64,000 nt of DNA from Agromyces sp. NDB4Y10. GTDB taxonomy: Bacteria; Actinomycetota; Actinomycetes; Actinomycetales; Microbacteriaceae. The stretch covers positions 41,582 through 105,581 of the forward strand of contig NZ_LQGY01000022.1 in assembly GCF_001620055.1 (NCBI RefSeq), read 5' to 3'. The notes below the pieces were generated by a model. The model saw only the letters and a list, made by a program, of their open reading frames with translations. It had not been told where the DNA came from and made no database searches. The translations under genes were made by a program, and so were the position numbers. Below, one piece after another: positions 31,756 to 42,227 of this stretch (the first letter of the stretch is position 1; the number at the start of each line of letters is the position of its first letter).

Positions 31756-32478
31756 TCAATGCTCGCCGAAGCCCGACTCGGCGAGGGCGACGATCGCGTC
31801 CACCGCTGCGGCGCCCTCCGGGTCGTCGGAGGCGATCTCGACCTCGGCGCCCTTGGTCAGGCCGAGACCCATGATCGAGAGCAGGCTCTTCGCGTCGATG
31901 CCGTTGACGGTCACGCGCTGCGGGAACGAGCTCGCGAGCTTGACGAGTTCCGCCGCGGGACGGGCGTGGAGCCCGTCGGCGTTGGTCAGCGTCACCCGCC
32001 GGCTGATGCGGGTCGCCTCGCCCCGGTCGGCAGCGGGCTCCTCCCCCGCGGTCGCACCGGCTTCGGCGCCGGTCCCTCCCGGGCCGCCGGCGGACTCGGC
32101 GGCTCGGACCACCGCATCGAGCGCGTCGCCCGACTCGGCGGCGACGGATGCCGCGACGCCACCCTCGACGAGCGGCGCGGAGGCGATCCGGACCCGCGCC
32201 CGCTGGTCGTCGTCGAGGAACTCCAGTGCCGTCTCGGCGGTCATGATGGCCGAGCCGAGGTCGCAGAGCACCACGGCGCCGGCGCCGGCGTCCGCGGCCG
32301 AGATGGCCGCCGTCACCTTGTCGAAGCTCGTGCCGATCCGTCCGTCGTCGGTGCCGCCCGCCGCCTCGAGCCGCACCGTGGGCGCCATCTGGCGCGCGAG
32401 CTCGACGAGTCCCTCGGCGAGGCGCTCCGAGTGCGAGACGAAGACCACGCCGACGCGGCCGGCCGCGGGCTCAGGCAC
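31756..32478 (-). CDS. dhaM: DhaM phosphotransfer subunit fused to HPr
   Basis: Phosphoryl carrier that passes PEP-derived phosphate to DhaL-ADP. The 240-residue product has an EIIA-Man-like domain (about 8-130) with the active His in VFVSHSERLAEG (His16), an Ala/Gly-rich linker, and an HPr domain (about 157-240) with active His171 in GLHARPAAELVK and AKSLLSIM. The EI-like domain of E. coli DhaM is absent, so phosphate must come from general EI. GTG 32478 overlaps the dhaL stop by 8 nt. Confidence 0.9.
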   Translation of the reverse strand: MPEPAAGRVGVVFVSHSERLAEGLVELARQMAPTVRLEAAGGTDDGRIGTSFDKVTAAISAADAGAGAVVLCDLGSAIMTAETALEFLDDDQRARVRIASAPLVEGGVAASVAAESGDALDAVVRAAESAGGPGGTGAEAGATAGEEPAADRGEATRISRRVTLTNADGLHARPAAELVKLASSFPQRVTVNGIDAKSLLSIMGLGLTKGAEVEIASDDPEGAAAVDAIVALAESGFGEH

Positions 32479-33118
32479 TGGTCCCGTTCGAGGCCGCCGC
32501 CGCACCGGCGGCGAGGAGGTAGGCCGTCGACTGCGCACCGGGATCCCGGTGCCCCGCCGAACGTTCGCCGAGGTAGCTGGCCCGGCCCTTGCGCGCCACG
32601 AGGGGTTCCGTGGCGACGGCGCCCTCCGCTGCGGCATCCGCTGCCGCCTGCAGGGTCGTCGCGGCGCTCGCACCCGATTCGGCGGCACCGCGCGCCGCCT
32701 CGACCGCGGGCGACCAGGCGTCGACCATGGTCTTGTCGCCGGGCTCGGCCTTGCCCCGGAGCACGATGCCGTCGCGCCCCGCCTCGAGCATGCGGACGAC
32801 CGCGTCCGCATCGAGCGAGACCTCGCCGCCGACCGCGCCCGACGCCTTGAGGTAGGCGGTGCCGTAGAGCGGGCCCGCGGCGCCGCCCACCGTGGAGATC
32901 AGCGTCGTTGCGAGGAGCTTGAGGACGTCGGACGGCGTCGAGCCGGCCGGGAGGTCGTCGAGCTTCGGCAGCACGGCCTGGAACCCCCGGTCCATGTTCT
33001 CACCGTGGTCGCCGTCGCCGATCTCGCGGTCGAGGTTGATGAGCTCCACTCGGTGCTCCGACATGGACTCGGCGCTGCGTCGGACCCAGTCGACCGCCCA
33101 GGTGATGTCCAGTCCCAC
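32471..33118 (-). CDS. dhaL: Dihydroxyacetone kinase ADP-binding subunit DhaL
   Basis: Nucleotide-binding subunit that holds ADP/ATP as a coenzyme and phosphorylates dihydroxyacetone held by DhaK. The 215-residue all-helical protein shows the Mg-binding DREIGDGDHGENMDRGF near residue 30, TVGGAAGPLYGTAY near 75 and GKAEPGDKTMVDAWSP near 120. GTG 33118 follows a strong AGGAGG. Ten bases separate it from dhaK, and it overlaps dhaM. Confidence 0.95.
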   Translation of the reverse strand: MGLDITWAVDWVRRSAESMSEHRVELINLDREIGDGDHGENMDRGFQAVLPKLDDLPAGSTPSDVLKLLATTLISTVGGAAGPLYGTAYLKASGAVGGEVSLDADAVVRMLEAGRDGIVLRGKAEPGDKTMVDAWSPAVEAARGAAESGASAATTLQAAADAAAEGAVATEPLVARKGRASYLGERSAGHRDPGAQSTAYLLAAGAAAASNGTSA

Positions 33119-33128
33119 CCCGCGCCTC

Positions 33129-34130
<1,002 letters not shown>

Positions 34131-34204
34131 GAAGCGTCCCTTTCCCCTCGGCTGCGCACGCCGGGGCCCCTCGCCCGTCGGCGCCGACGCAGCACTCCCC
34201 CGTC

Positions 34205-34233
34205 AAGCTACCCCTGCCGACACCACGGGTGAA
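34205..34233 (-). promoter_or_regulatory. Candidate dhaKLM promoter
   Basis: Minus strand: TTCACC (34233-34228), 17-bp spacer, TAGCTT (34210-34205). Transcription would start about 67 nt before dhaK; the leader contains a perfect 14-bp palindrome CGTCGGCGCCGACG (34176-34189). Confidence 0.55.
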
Positions 34234-34234
34234 A

Positions 34235-34261
34235 GGGCTTCGGCGGAAAAGCCGGAAGCCC
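34235..34261. promoter_or_regulatory. Dyad between dhaKLM and glpFK
   Basis: GGGCTTCGGC ... GCCGGAAGCCC (one-base asymmetry) immediately upstream of the dhaK minus-35 box and within the divergent 222-bp region. Possible operator for a shared regulator, or a short hairpin. Confidence 0.4.
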
Positions 34262-34352
34262 TTCCCCGCTTGTCCGGCGCGCGGGTAGGGTGGGCGCAGA
34301 TCCGCCCCTGGGCGCGGCCCATCGGGGCACGGCGAAAGGATGGAAGGTCAAC

Positions 34353-35126
34353 GTGGACAATCTCGGTGTGTTGTTCCTCGCCGAACTGGTCGGCACGGCC
34401 ATGCTCGTGCTCCTCGGTTGCGGTGTGGTCGCCAACGTCGCCCTGGCGAAGACGAAGGGCTTCGGCGGCGGCTTCCTGCTGGTGAACTTCGGCTGGGGCT
34501 TCGCGGTCTTCGCTGGTGTGATCGTCGCCTTCGCCTCGGGCGCGCACATCAACCCGGCGGTGACGCTCGGCCTCGTCGCGAACGGCGTGACGGAGTTCGG
34601 CAACGCTGCGGTCGGCACCACGGTCGAGGTCGGGCCGATCAGCGTGCTCACCTACATCGCCGGCCAGCTCGTCGGTGCGATCCTCGGCGCCGTGTTCTGC
34701 TGGGTCGCCTACAAGCAGCACTTCGACGACGAGCCGGAGCCCGCCGCCAAGCTCGGCGTATTCTCGACCGGCCCGGCGATCCGCTCGTACGGCTGGAACC
34801 TCGTCACGGAGATCATCGGCACGTTCGTGCTCGTGTTCGTCGTGATCGGGTTCGGCCGTAATGGCGACGCCTCCGGTCTCGCGGCCCTCGGCGCCCTGCC
34901 CGTCGCGCTGCTGGTCGTCGGCATCGGCGCCTCGCTCGGTGGTCCGACCGGGTACGCGATCAACCCGGCTCGCGACCTCGGCCCGCGCATCGCCCACGCG
35001 ATCCTCCCGATCAGGGGCAAGGGCGGCTCCGACTGGGCCTACTCGTGGGTGCCGATCGTCGGCCCCATCATCGGCGGCGTCCTGGCCGGCTGGGCGGCGA
35101 TCCCGCTGCTCCCGATCGAGTTCTGA
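34353..35126 (+). CDS. glpF: Glycerol facilitator GlpF (MIP family)
   Basis: Aquaglyceroporin of 257 residues with six membrane helices and both pore-lining boxes: [11 protein letters not shown] near residue 66 and [12 protein letters not shown] near 200, the Asp after the second NPAR being typical of glycerol-conducting members. GTG 34353 has GGAAGG seven bases upstream and gives the standard N-terminus [19 protein letters not shown]. glpK follows 116 nt downstream, past a hairpin. Confidence 0.95.
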   Translation: MDNLGVLFLAELVGTAMLVLLGCGVVANVALAKTKGFGGGFLLVNFGWGFAVFAGVIVAFASGAHINPAVTLGLVANGVTEFGNAAVGTTVEVGPISVLTYIAGQLVGAILGAVFCWVAYKQHFDDEPEPAAKLGVFSTGPAIRSYGWNLVTEIIGTFVLVFVVIGFGRNGDASGLAALGALPVALLVVGIGASLGGPTGYAINPARDLGPRIAHAILPIRGKGGSDWAYSWVPIVGPIIGGVLAGWAAIPLLPIEF

Positions 35127-35133
35127 GTTCGTC

Positions 35134-35160
35134 GAGGGGCCGGTCGGCGACCGGCCCCTC
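35134..35160 (+). terminator. Hairpin between glpF and glpK
   Basis: Eleven-bp perfect stem GAGGGGCCGGT / ACCGGCCCCTC with a 5-nt loop, 7 bp past the glpF stop. Since glpK follows on the same strand it may attenuate rather than fully separate the two genes. Confidence 0.7.
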
Positions 35161-35242
35161 GGCGCTTCCCCGTCCGCCGAACCGGCGCGACATCCGCTTC
35201 GCCGAACGACTCCGCAACGGTACAGAGAGGTACGAATCCGAC

Positions 35243-36757
35243 ATGGCCGACTACATCCTGGCGATCGACCAGGGCACCACCAGCTCGCGCGCGATCATCT
35301 TCGACAAGAAGGGTTCGATCGTGGCCACGGGCCAGCTCGAGCACGAGCAGATCTTCCCCAAGGCCGGCTGGGTCGAGCACGACCCGATGGAGATCTGGCG
35401 GAACACCCGCGAGGTCATCGGGCAGGCGCTCGGCAAGGCCGACCTGACCCGCCACGACATCGCCGCGGTGGGCATCACCAACCAGCGCGAGACCGCCGTC
35501 GTCTGGGACAAGAACACCGGCGAGCCGGTGTACAACGCGATCGTCTGGCAGGACACGCGCACCCAGCCCATCGTCGACCGCCTCGCGGCCGACGGCGGCG
35601 TCGAGCGCTTCAAGCAGGACGTCGGGCTCCCGCTCGCGACGTACTTCTCGGGCACGAAGATCGTGTGGATCCTCGAGAACGTCGAGGGCGCGCGCGAGAA
35701 GGCCGAGGCCGGCGACCTCCTCTTCGGCACGACCGACTGCTGGGTCCTCTGGAACCTCACCGGTGGCACCGACGGCGGCGTGCACGCGACGGATGTCACC
35801 AACGCGAGCCGCACGATGTTCATGGACCTCGAGACGCTGCAGTGGCGCGATGACATCCTCGACGTGTTCGGCGTGCCGCGCTCGATGATGCCGGAGATCC
35901 GCTCCTCCTCCGAGGTGTACGGCACCGTCGAGTCGTCGAGCCTGCTCCGGGAGGTTCCCGTGGCCGGCATCCTCGGCGACCAGCAGGCGGCGACGTTCGG
36001 CCAGGCCGCGTTCGACAAGGGCGAGTCGAAGAACACCTACGGCACGGGGAACTTCCTCATCTTCAACACCGACACCGAGATCGTCCACTCGAAGAACGGG
36101 CTCCTCACCACGCTCGGGTACAAGCTGGGCGACCAGCCGGCGCACTACGCGCTGGAGGGCGCGATCGCCGTGACGGGTTCGCTCGTGCAGTGGCTGCGCG
36201 ACAACCTCGGCATCATCTCGAGCGCTCCGGAGGTCGAGGAGCTCGCGAAGTCGGTGGAGGACAACGGCGGGGCGTACTTCGTGCCCGCGTTCTCCGGGCT
36301 GTTCGCGCCGTACTGGCGTCCGGACGCGCGCGGTGCCCTCGTGGGCCTCACGCGCTACGTCAACAAGGGCCACATCGCCCGGGCGGCACTCGAGGCGACG
36401 GCGTTCCAGACCCGCGAGGTCATCGACGCGATCAACGCCGACTCGGGGGTCGACCTCACGGATCTCAAGGTCGACGGCGGCATGATCGCCAACGACACCC
36501 TGATGCAGTTCCAGGCGGACATCCTCGGTGTGCCGGTCGTTCGCCCGGTCGTCGCGGAGACCACGGCGCTCGGCGCCGCCTACGCGGCGGGGCTCGCGGT
36601 CGGGTTCTGGTCGGACCTCGACGAACTCCGCGCCAACTGGCAGGAGGACCGACGCTGGGAGCCGAAGATGGACTCCGAGGAACGCGAACGCCAGCTCCGG
36701 CTGTGGAAGAAGGCCGTCACGAAGACCTTCGACTGGGTCGACGACGACGTGAACTGA
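35243..36757 (+). CDS. glpK: Glycerol kinase GlpK
   Basis: FGGY-family kinase phosphorylating glycerol to sn-glycerol 3-phosphate, 504 residues. Motifs: [13 protein letters not shown] at residues 9-21, [11 protein letters not shown] near 80, WQDTRT near 103, the FGGY-type block [13 protein letters not shown] near 265, and [19 protein letters not shown] near 412. ATG 35243, with GAGAGG 14 bases upstream. Together with GlpF it forms the ATP-dependent glycerol route next to the PEP-dependent DhaKLM route. Confidence 0.97.
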   Translation: MADYILAIDQGTTSSRAIIFDKKGSIVATGQLEHEQIFPKAGWVEHDPMEIWRNTREVIGQALGKADLTRHDIAAVGITNQRETAVVWDKNTGEPVYNAIVWQDTRTQPIVDRLAADGGVERFKQDVGLPLATYFSGTKIVWILENVEGAREKAEAGDLLFGTTDCWVLWNLTGGTDGGVHATDVTNASRTMFMDLETLQWRDDILDVFGVPRSMMPEIRSSSEVYGTVESSSLLREVPVAGILGDQQAATFGQAAFDKGESKNTYGTGNFLIFNTDTEIVHSKNGLLTTLGYKLGDQPAHYALEGAIAVTGSLVQWLRDNLGIISSAPEVEELAKSVEDNGGAYFVPAFSGLFAPYWRPDARGALVGLTRYVNKGHIARAALEATAFQTREVIDAINADSGVDLTDLKVDGGMIANDTLMQFQADILGVPVVRPVVAETTALGAAYAAGLAVGFWSDLDELRANWQEDRRWEPKMDSEERERQLRLWKKAVTKTFDWVDDDVN

Positions 36758-36770
36758 TCGTCCGGGGTCG

Positions 36771-36804
36771 ACGACGGGGTCCCGCTTCGGCGGGGCCCCG
36801 TCGT
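36771..36804. terminator. Terminator between glpK and trpD (convergent)
   Basis: Fifteen-bp stem ACGACGGGGTCCCGC / GCGGGGCCCCGTCGT (one T-G pair) closed by a TTCG tetraloop, 13 bp past the glpK stop and 15 bp from the trpD stop. Confidence 0.88.
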
Positions 36805-36819
36805 GCGTCGTCGCGCGAC

Positions 36820-37872
36820 TCAGGCCCGGGTCGCGGCGATCCAGTCCTCGAGCTTCCGCGCGGCCGCACCGCTGTCGATGGCGCCCTCGGCGACGGCCAT
36901 CTTCTCGTGGAAGCGCTCCAGGATGGTCCGCTGCACCTGCGTGGGATCGTTCGCCAGCTCGTACGAGACGAGGCCGGCGGCCGCGTTGAGCACGACGATG
37001 TCGCGCACCGGCCCGCGCGCTCCGCCGAACACCTCGTGGACCACCGCCGCGTTGTGCTGGGCGTCGCCGCCCTTCAGCTGCTCGATCTCGGTTCGGGGGA
37101 TGCCGAGGTCGCGCGGATCGAGGTCGTGCTCCTTGACCGTTCCGCGGGAGACCTCCCAGATGTGGCTGTGCCCGGTCGTGGTCAGTTCGTCCAGCCCGTC
37201 GTCGCCGCGGAACACCAGCGCGGTCGCGCCGCGCGTCTGGAACACGCCGACGATGAGCGGAACCCGGTCGAGCTGGGCCACGCCCACGGCGGATGCCTCG
37301 GGCCGGGCGGGGTTGCAGAGCGGGCCGAGGAAGTTGAAGACCGTCGGGATGCCGAGCTGCGATCGGACGGGGCCGGCGTGACGGAAGCCCGGGTGGAAGG
37401 CCGCGGCGAACGCGAACGTGATGCCGGCCCGATCGAGCACCTCCGCGACGCGCTGGGCGGAGAGCGACAGGTCGATGCCGAGGGCGCCGAGGACGTCGGA
37501 GGATCCCGACGCGGAGCTCGCGGCCTTGTTGCCGTGCTTGATGACCGGCACGCCGGCGGCGGCGCACACGATCGAGGCCATGGTCGAGACGTTGACGGTG
37601 CCGAACCGGTCGCCGCCCGTGCCGACGATGTCGAGAGCCATGGAGTCGGCCGGCAGCTGGACCGCGTGCTCGAGGATCGCATCGCGGAAGCCGACGATCT
37701 CGTCGACCGTCTCGCCCTTGAGGCGGAGCGCGACGAGGAACGCGGCCAGCTGCGCCTCCGTCGCGGCGCCGGTCATGACCTGCTCCATGCACCACGCCGC
37801 ATCCGACACGCTGAGGTCTTCGCCCTGGAGGAGGGCGTTCAGGACGGCCGGCCAATTCTGCATCGCGGACAT
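36820..37872 (-). CDS. trpD: Anthranilate phosphoribosyltransferase TrpD
   Basis: Second step of tryptophan synthesis, joining anthranilate and PRPP. The 350-residue product has the PRPP motif DIVGTGGDRFGTVNVST near residue 80, KHGNKAASSASGSSDVLGALG near 112, and the anthranilate-binding FHPGFRHAGPVR. Slightly longer than E. coli-type single-domain enzymes but otherwise complete. A lone trp gene divergent from the ctaE-qcr operon, a frequent actinobacterial neighbourhood. Confidence 0.95.
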   Translation of the reverse strand: MSAMQNWPAVLNALLQGEDLSVSDAAWCMEQVMTGAATEAQLAAFLVALRLKGETVDEIVGFRDAILEHAVQLPADSMALDIVGTGGDRFGTVNVSTMASIVCAAAGVPVIKHGNKAASSASGSSDVLGALGIDLSLSAQRVAEVLDRAGITFAFAAAFHPGFRHAGPVRSQLGIPTVFNFLGPLCNPARPEASAVGVAQLDRVPLIVGVFQTRGATALVFRGDDGLDELTTTGHSHIWEVSRGTVKEHDLDPRDLGIPRTEIEQLKGGDAQHNAAVVHEVFGGARGPVRDIVVLNAAAGLVSYELANDPTQVQRTILERFHEKMAVAEGAIDSGAAARKLEDWIAATRA

Positions 37873-37961
37873 GGACCGATCCTATCGACGGGGATTCAAG
37901 GCGGATTCACGGGCCCGAGTCGGGCTCGTCACAGGCCCGGTGGCGCTCCCCCAACCTGAGA

Positions 37962-37978
37962 TTCGACGCCACGTCGAA
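37962..37978. promoter_or_regulatory. Inverted repeat upstream of ctaE-qcrCAB
   Basis: TTCGACG-CCA-CGTCGAA, perfect 7-bp arms and 3-nt centre, 21 bp upstream of the ctaE minus-10 box in the trpD-ctaE divergent region. Placed where an activator or repressor would contact the minus-35 region. Confidence 0.5.
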
Positions 37979-37998
37979 AATTGCCCCGCCGAATCAGC

Positions 37999-38004
37999 CA
38001 TAAT
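37999..38004 (+). promoter_or_regulatory. Minus-10 box CATAAT of the ctaE-qcrCAB operon
   Basis: CATAAT followed by GGGAGG and the GTG start at 38011. The same six bases could alternatively serve as a too-close ribosome site. Confidence 0.5.
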
Positions 38005-38010
38005 GGGAGG

Positions 38011-38640
38011 GTGACGAGCACCTCATTGACGTATCAGGCGAGCGCGCCCGTGATCAAGCGTCCGAACACCGTTGCGGTCGGCACGATCGTGTGGCTCGGA
38101 AGCGAGGTGATGTTCTTCGCGGGGCTGTTCGCGATCTACTTCACCCTTCGTTCGACCTCCCCGGAACTGTGGGAGTTCGAGGCGGGTCGCCTGAACTTCC
38201 CGTTCGCCCTGACGAACACGATCATCCTCGTGGCGTCGTCGTTCACCTGCCAGTTCGGCGTGTTCGCGGCGGAGCGCAGCCAGCCCTATCGCACGGGCTG
38301 GAAGCCGACGCAGTGGGGCATGGTCGAGTGGTTCTTCCTCACGTATGCCATGGGCGCGATCTTCGTCGCCGGCCAGGTGTGGGAGTACGCGCAGCTCGTC
38401 TCCGAGGGCATCGCCCTCGACTCCAACGCCTACGGCTCGGCGTTCTACCTGACGACCGGCTTCCACGGCCTCCATGTCACGGGTGGCCTGATCGCCTTCC
38501 TCTTCGTGATCGGCCGCACCTTCGCCGTGAAGAACTTCGGCCACCGCGAGGCCACCAGCGCGATCGTCGTGTCGTACTACTGGCACTTCGTCGACGTGGT
38601 CTGGATCGGCCTGTTCCTCGTCATCTACGTCCTCAGATAG
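38011..38640 (+). CDS. ctaE: Cytochrome c oxidase subunit III (aa3 type)
   Basis: Membrane subunit of the aa3 terminal oxidase, 209 residues with five predicted helices, fewer than the seven of mitochondrial subunit III, as in other actinobacteria. Conserved features: [50 protein letters not shown] and [18 protein letters not shown] 38011 fixes the start just after the promoter. First gene of ctaE-qcrC-qcrA-qcrB, which encodes parts of the bc1-aa3 supercomplex. Confidence 0.96.
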   Translation: MTSTSLTYQASAPVIKRPNTVAVGTIVWLGSEVMFFAGLFAIYFTLRSTSPELWEFEAGRLNFPFALTNTIILVASSFTCQFGVFAAERSQPYRTGWKPTQWGMVEWFFLTYAMGAIFVAGQVWEYAQLVSEGIALDSNAYGSAFYLTTGFHGLHVTGGLIAFLFVIGRTFAVKNFGHREATSAIVVSYYWHFVDVVWIGLFLVIYVLR

Positions 38641-38692
38641 CGCCGAGACCCGGAAGCGCCACCCCGCAATGCCCGCGAACAGGAAGAGATCA

Positions 38693-39484
38693 ATGACCCG
38701 CTCGAAGCGACGCACAGGTCGCCGGCATCCGCTCGCCACGGCCGCGCTGCTCGCGCTCGGCCTCGTGTTCACCGGCGGCGCCTACGCCGCCTTCAGCACG
38801 ACGACGGCGCAGGCCGAGCCCTCCCCCACGTCGCAGGAGACGATCGAGGAGGGCAAGAAGCTCTTCCAGGCCAACTGCGCCACCTGCCACGGCCTCGACG
38901 CGCAGGGGACCTCCGAGGGTCCGAGCCTCATCGGCGTCGGCGCGGCCTCGGTCGACTTCCAGGTCGGCACCGGCCGCATGCCCATGCAGATGCAGGGCCC
39001 GCAGGCGCAGGTGAAGCCGCCGCAGTTCACCGATGAGCAGGTCAAGCAGCTGGCGTACTACGTGGGCTCGCTCGGACCCGGTCCCGACATCCCCGCCGAC
39101 AGCCTCGTCAACGGCGGCGGCGACGCCGCCAACGGCGCCGAGCTCTTCCGCATCAACTGCGCGATGTGCCACAACGTCGCGGGTGCCGGCGGTGCGCTGA
39201 CCGAGGGCAAGTACGCTCCCCCGCTCACGGATGTCTCGGGCGTCCACATCTACGAGGCCATGGTCACGGGCCCGCAGAACATGCCGGTCTTCAACGACCT
39301 CAACATCACGCCCGAAGACAAGCGCGACATCATCACCTACCTGCAGTACGTGCAGGACAACCGTTCGCCCGGCGGGTTCGAGCTCGGCTCGCTCGGTCCG
39401 GTCGCGGAGGGCCTGTTCATCTGGATCTTCGGTCTCGGCGCCATCGTCGCGATCACCGTGTGGATCACGGCGAAGTCCAACTAG
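38693..39484 (+). CDS. qcrC: Dihaem cytochrome c subunit QcrC (cytochrome cc)
   Basis: Membrane-anchored dihaem c subunit of the actinobacterial bc1 complex that passes electrons directly to the oxidase. The 263-residue protein has an N-terminal membrane segment (TAALLALGLVFTGGAYAAF), haem motifs CATCH (62-66) and CAMCH (about 156-160), Met ligands in RMPMQMQG and NMPVFND, and a C-terminal anchor (LFIWIFGLGAIVAITVWI). ATG 38693 is preceded by AGGAAGAG. Confidence 0.95.
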   Translation: MTRSKRRTGRRHPLATAALLALGLVFTGGAYAAFSTTTAQAEPSPTSQETIEEGKKLFQANCATCHGLDAQGTSEGPSLIGVGAASVDFQVGTGRMPMQMQGPQAQVKPPQFTDEQVKQLAYYVGSLGPGPDIPADSLVNGGGDAANGAELFRINCAMCHNVAGAGGALTEGKYAPPLTDVSGVHIYEAMVTGPQNMPVFNDLNITPEDKRDIITYLQYVQDNRSPGGFELGSLGPVAEGLFIWIFGLGAIVAITVWITAKSN

Positions 39485-39514
39485 GGCCGACCGAAGAAGC
39501 GAAGAAGGAGAACC

Positions 39515-40591
39515 ATGGCACAGGACGACCACAGCGGTTCTGAGATCGCCGCTGCCGACTCGTCGCACGCCGCGAACGTCCCCGCCGTGAAGACGGGCAC
39601 CGCACTCATCCCCACGGACGCGTTCGAGAACCCCGGCTTCCCGCCGCACCGCCCGCGCGTGACCGACGAGGACCCGGCGAAGGAGAAGCGCGCGCAGCGC
39701 ACCGTCTACACGCTCTTCTACCTGTCGATCCTCGGCAGCGTCTGGGCGATCGCCGCGTACATGCTCTTCCCGATGGAGGGCAACAACGTCGGCGACGTCC
39801 GCCTGAACAACATGTTCGTCGGCCTCGGCGCGACGCTCGCGCTCCTCGGCATCGGCTTCGGCGCCGTCCACTGGGCCAAGTCGCTCATGGCCGACGTCGA
39901 GCTCGCCGACGAGCGCCACCCGATCGGCGGCAACCCCGTTGCACGGGAGGGCGCCATCCAGGTGTTCCAGGATGCCGACCGCGAGTCCGGCTTCTCGCGC
40001 CGCTCCGTCATCCGCAACAGCCTCATCGGCGCGCTGCTCGTCTTCCCGCTGCCGGCCGTCGTCCTCTTCCGCGGACTCGCGCCGCAGGATGAGAACCCGG
40101 TCGAGCTGCTCAGCCACACCATGTGGAAGCAGGGCACCCGCCTCACGCTCGACCCCTCCGGTGTGCCGATCAAGGCGTCCGACGTCACCATCGGCAGCGC
40201 GTTCCACGTCATCCCCGAGGGTCTCGCCGAGATGCACCACGGTCGTCTCGAGGAGAAGGCCAAGGCGGCCGTCCTCCTCATGCGCCTGAACCCCGAGGAG
40301 CTCAACGAGACCGAGGAGCGTGCCTCGTGGTCCTATGACGGGATCGTCGCGTACTCCAAGATCTGCACCCACGTCGGCTGCCCTGTCGCACTGTACGAGC
40401 AGCACACGCACCACCTGCTCTGCCCGTGCCACCAGTCGCAGTTCGACGTGGCGAACCACTGCGAGGTCATCTTCGGACCGGCGGCGCGGCCCCTGCCGCA
40501 GCTGCCGATCGCGGTCGACGACGAGGGCTACCTCGTGGCGCAGAGCGACTTCACCGAACCCGTCGGCCCGAGTTTCTGGGAGCGCAATTGA
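39515..40591 (+). CDS. qcrA: Rieske iron-sulfur subunit QcrA
   Basis: Rieske protein of the bc1 complex, 358 residues, with an actinobacterial N-terminus carrying three membrane helices (YTLFYLSILGSVWAIAAYM; NMFVGLGATLALLGIGFGAV; SLIGALLVFPLPAVVLF). The 2Fe-2S ligands are CTHVGC near residue 284 and CPCHQSQF near 303. ATG 39515 with GAAGGAG. Its TGA overlaps the TTG start of qcrB. Confidence 0.96.
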   Translation: MAQDDHSGSEIAAADSSHAANVPAVKTGTALIPTDAFENPGFPPHRPRVTDEDPAKEKRAQRTVYTLFYLSILGSVWAIAAYMLFPMEGNNVGDVRLNNMFVGLGATLALLGIGFGAVHWAKSLMADVELADERHPIGGNPVAREGAIQVFQDADRESGFSRRSVIRNSLIGALLVFPLPAVVLFRGLAPQDENPVELLSHTMWKQGTRLTLDPSGVPIKASDVTIGSAFHVIPEGLAEMHHGRLEEKAKAAVLLMRLNPEELNETEERASWSYDGIVAYSKICTHVGCPVALYEQHTHHLLCPCHQSQFDVANHCEVIFGPAARPLPQLPIAVDDEGYLVAQSDFTEPVGPSFWERN

Positions 40592-42195
40592 GCACCGCAA
40601 CCACCCAAGCGCCGCAGCGTCGCTCCGTCACCGGCGCCGCGTCGAACTACATCGACCAGCGCACCAGCCTCTCGACGTTCGTCCACGCGCTCGGCCGCAA
40701 GGCGTTCCCCGACCACTGGTCCTTCCTGCTCGGTGAGATCGCACTCTTCAGCTTCGTGGTCATCCTGATCACGGGCACGTTCCTGACGTTCTTCTTCCAG
40801 GCCTCCATGGCCGAGGTCGAGTACGAGGGCTCGTACGTGCCGCTGAAGGGCGTCGAGATGTCGGTCGCCATGGCCTCGACGCTCGACATCTCGTTCGACA
40901 TCCGCGGCGGTCTCTTCGTCCGCCAGATGCACCACTGGGCGGCGCTCCTGTTCGTCGCCGCGATCGGCCTGCACATGCTGCGCGTGTTCTTCACGGGGGC
41001 GTTCCGCAAGCCGCGCGAGCTCAACTGGGTGATCGGCTTCGTGATGTTCATCCTCGCCATGGGCGAGGGCTTCACGGGGTACTCGCTTCCGGACGACCTC
41101 CTCTCGGGCAACGGCCTCCGGATCATCGACGGCATGATCAAGGGCTTCCCGCTGATCGGCACCTGGACCTCGTTCCTCCTCTTCGGCGGCGAGTTCCCGG
41201 GCACGGCGATCGTCGGGCGCCTGTACACGCTCCACATCCTGATCCTGCCGGTGATCCTGCTCGCGCTCATCGCGATCCACCTGCTGTTCGTGGTCGTGCA
41301 CAAGCACACCCACTACGCCGCGCCGGGTCGCACCCAGCAGAACGCCGTGGGCCCGCCCATCCTCCCCGTGTACGCCGCGAAGGCCGGTGGCTTCTTCTTC
41401 ATCGTCTTCGGCGTCCTCGCGCTGATCGCATCGCTGTTCACGATCAACCCGATCTGGAACTACGGTCCGTACGACCCGTCGCCGGTCTCCGCCGGCACGC
41501 AGCCCGACTGGTACATCGGATTCGCCGACGGCGCGCTCCGCCTCGTGCCGCCCGGCTGGGAGTTCGTGCTGTTCGAGCGCACCTGGTCGCTCAACATCCT
41601 CGTGCCGGTGGTCGTGCTCGGGCTGTTCATCCTCACCGTGCTGATCTACCCGTTCATCGAGGCGTGGGTGACCGGCGACAAGCGCGAGCACCACATCGCG
41701 GACCGCCCGCGCAACGCGCCCACCCGCACCGCCATCGGCGCGGCCGGCGTGACGTTCTACGCGGTCCTGTGGGCGGCGGCCTCGTCCGACCTCATCGCGA
41801 CGCACTTCATGTTGACGATGGAGGGCGTGATCCACACGCTGCAGGCCCTGCTCATCCTCGGCCCGATCGTCGCCTACTTCGTCACCAAGCGCGTCTGCAT
41901 CGCGCTGCAGAAGAAGGACCGCGAGATCGTCCTGCACGGGTACGAGTCCGGTCGCATCGTGAAGCTGCCCGGCGGCGAGTTCATCGAGGTGCACCAGCCG
42001 CTCGACGAGTACGAGCGCTGGAGGCTCGTGAGCTACGAGTCGTACCAGCCGCTCATGCTGCGCCCGAACGACCGCGGCAAGATCACCGTCGGTCAGCGCC
42101 TTCGCGCGGGCATGTCGCGGTGGTTCTTCGAGGACCGCATCACGCCGGTCACGAAGGGCGAGCTCGAGGCGTCGCACCACACCTCGCACCACTGA
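40588..42195 (+). CDS. qcrB: Cytochrome b subunit QcrB
   Basis: Quinol-oxidising cytochrome b of the bc1 complex, 535 residues, eight core helices plus a cytosolic C-terminal extension. Haem-binding histidines are in RQMHHWAALLFVAAIGLHML and RLYTLHILILPVILLALIAIHLL; the quinol site PDWY-type motif is QPDWYIGFADG. TTG 40588 overlaps the qcrA stop (TTGA), coupling translation. The His-rich end GELEASHHTSHH is notable. Confidence 0.95.
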   Translation: MSTATTQAPQRRSVTGAASNYIDQRTSLSTFVHALGRKAFPDHWSFLLGEIALFSFVVILITGTFLTFFFQASMAEVEYEGSYVPLKGVEMSVAMASTLDISFDIRGGLFVRQMHHWAALLFVAAIGLHMLRVFFTGAFRKPRELNWVIGFVMFILAMGEGFTGYSLPDDLLSGNGLRIIDGMIKGFPLIGTWTSFLLFGGEFPGTAIVGRLYTLHILILPVILLALIAIHLLFVVVHKHTHYAAPGRTQQNAVGPPILPVYAAKAGGFFFIVFGVLALIASLFTINPIWNYGPYDPSPVSAGTQPDWYIGFADGALRLVPPGWEFVLFERTWSLNILVPVVVLGLFILTVLIYPFIEAWVTGDKREHHIADRPRNAPTRTAIGAAGVTFYAVLWAAASSDLIATHFMLTMEGVIHTLQALLILGPIVAYFVTKRVCIALQKKDREIVLHGYESGRIVKLPGGEFIEVHQPLDEYERWRLVSYESYQPLMLRPNDRGKITVGQRLRAGMSRWFFEDRITPVTKGELEASHHTSHH

Positions 42196-42227
42196 TCCGC
42201 TCCCCCATCGCAATCGGGCACCGGGCC

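Noticed and set aside
34270..34291. TTGTCC ... TAGGGT as the glpF promoter
   Set aside because: Spacing is only 10 bp instead of about 17, so it is not reported as a feature.
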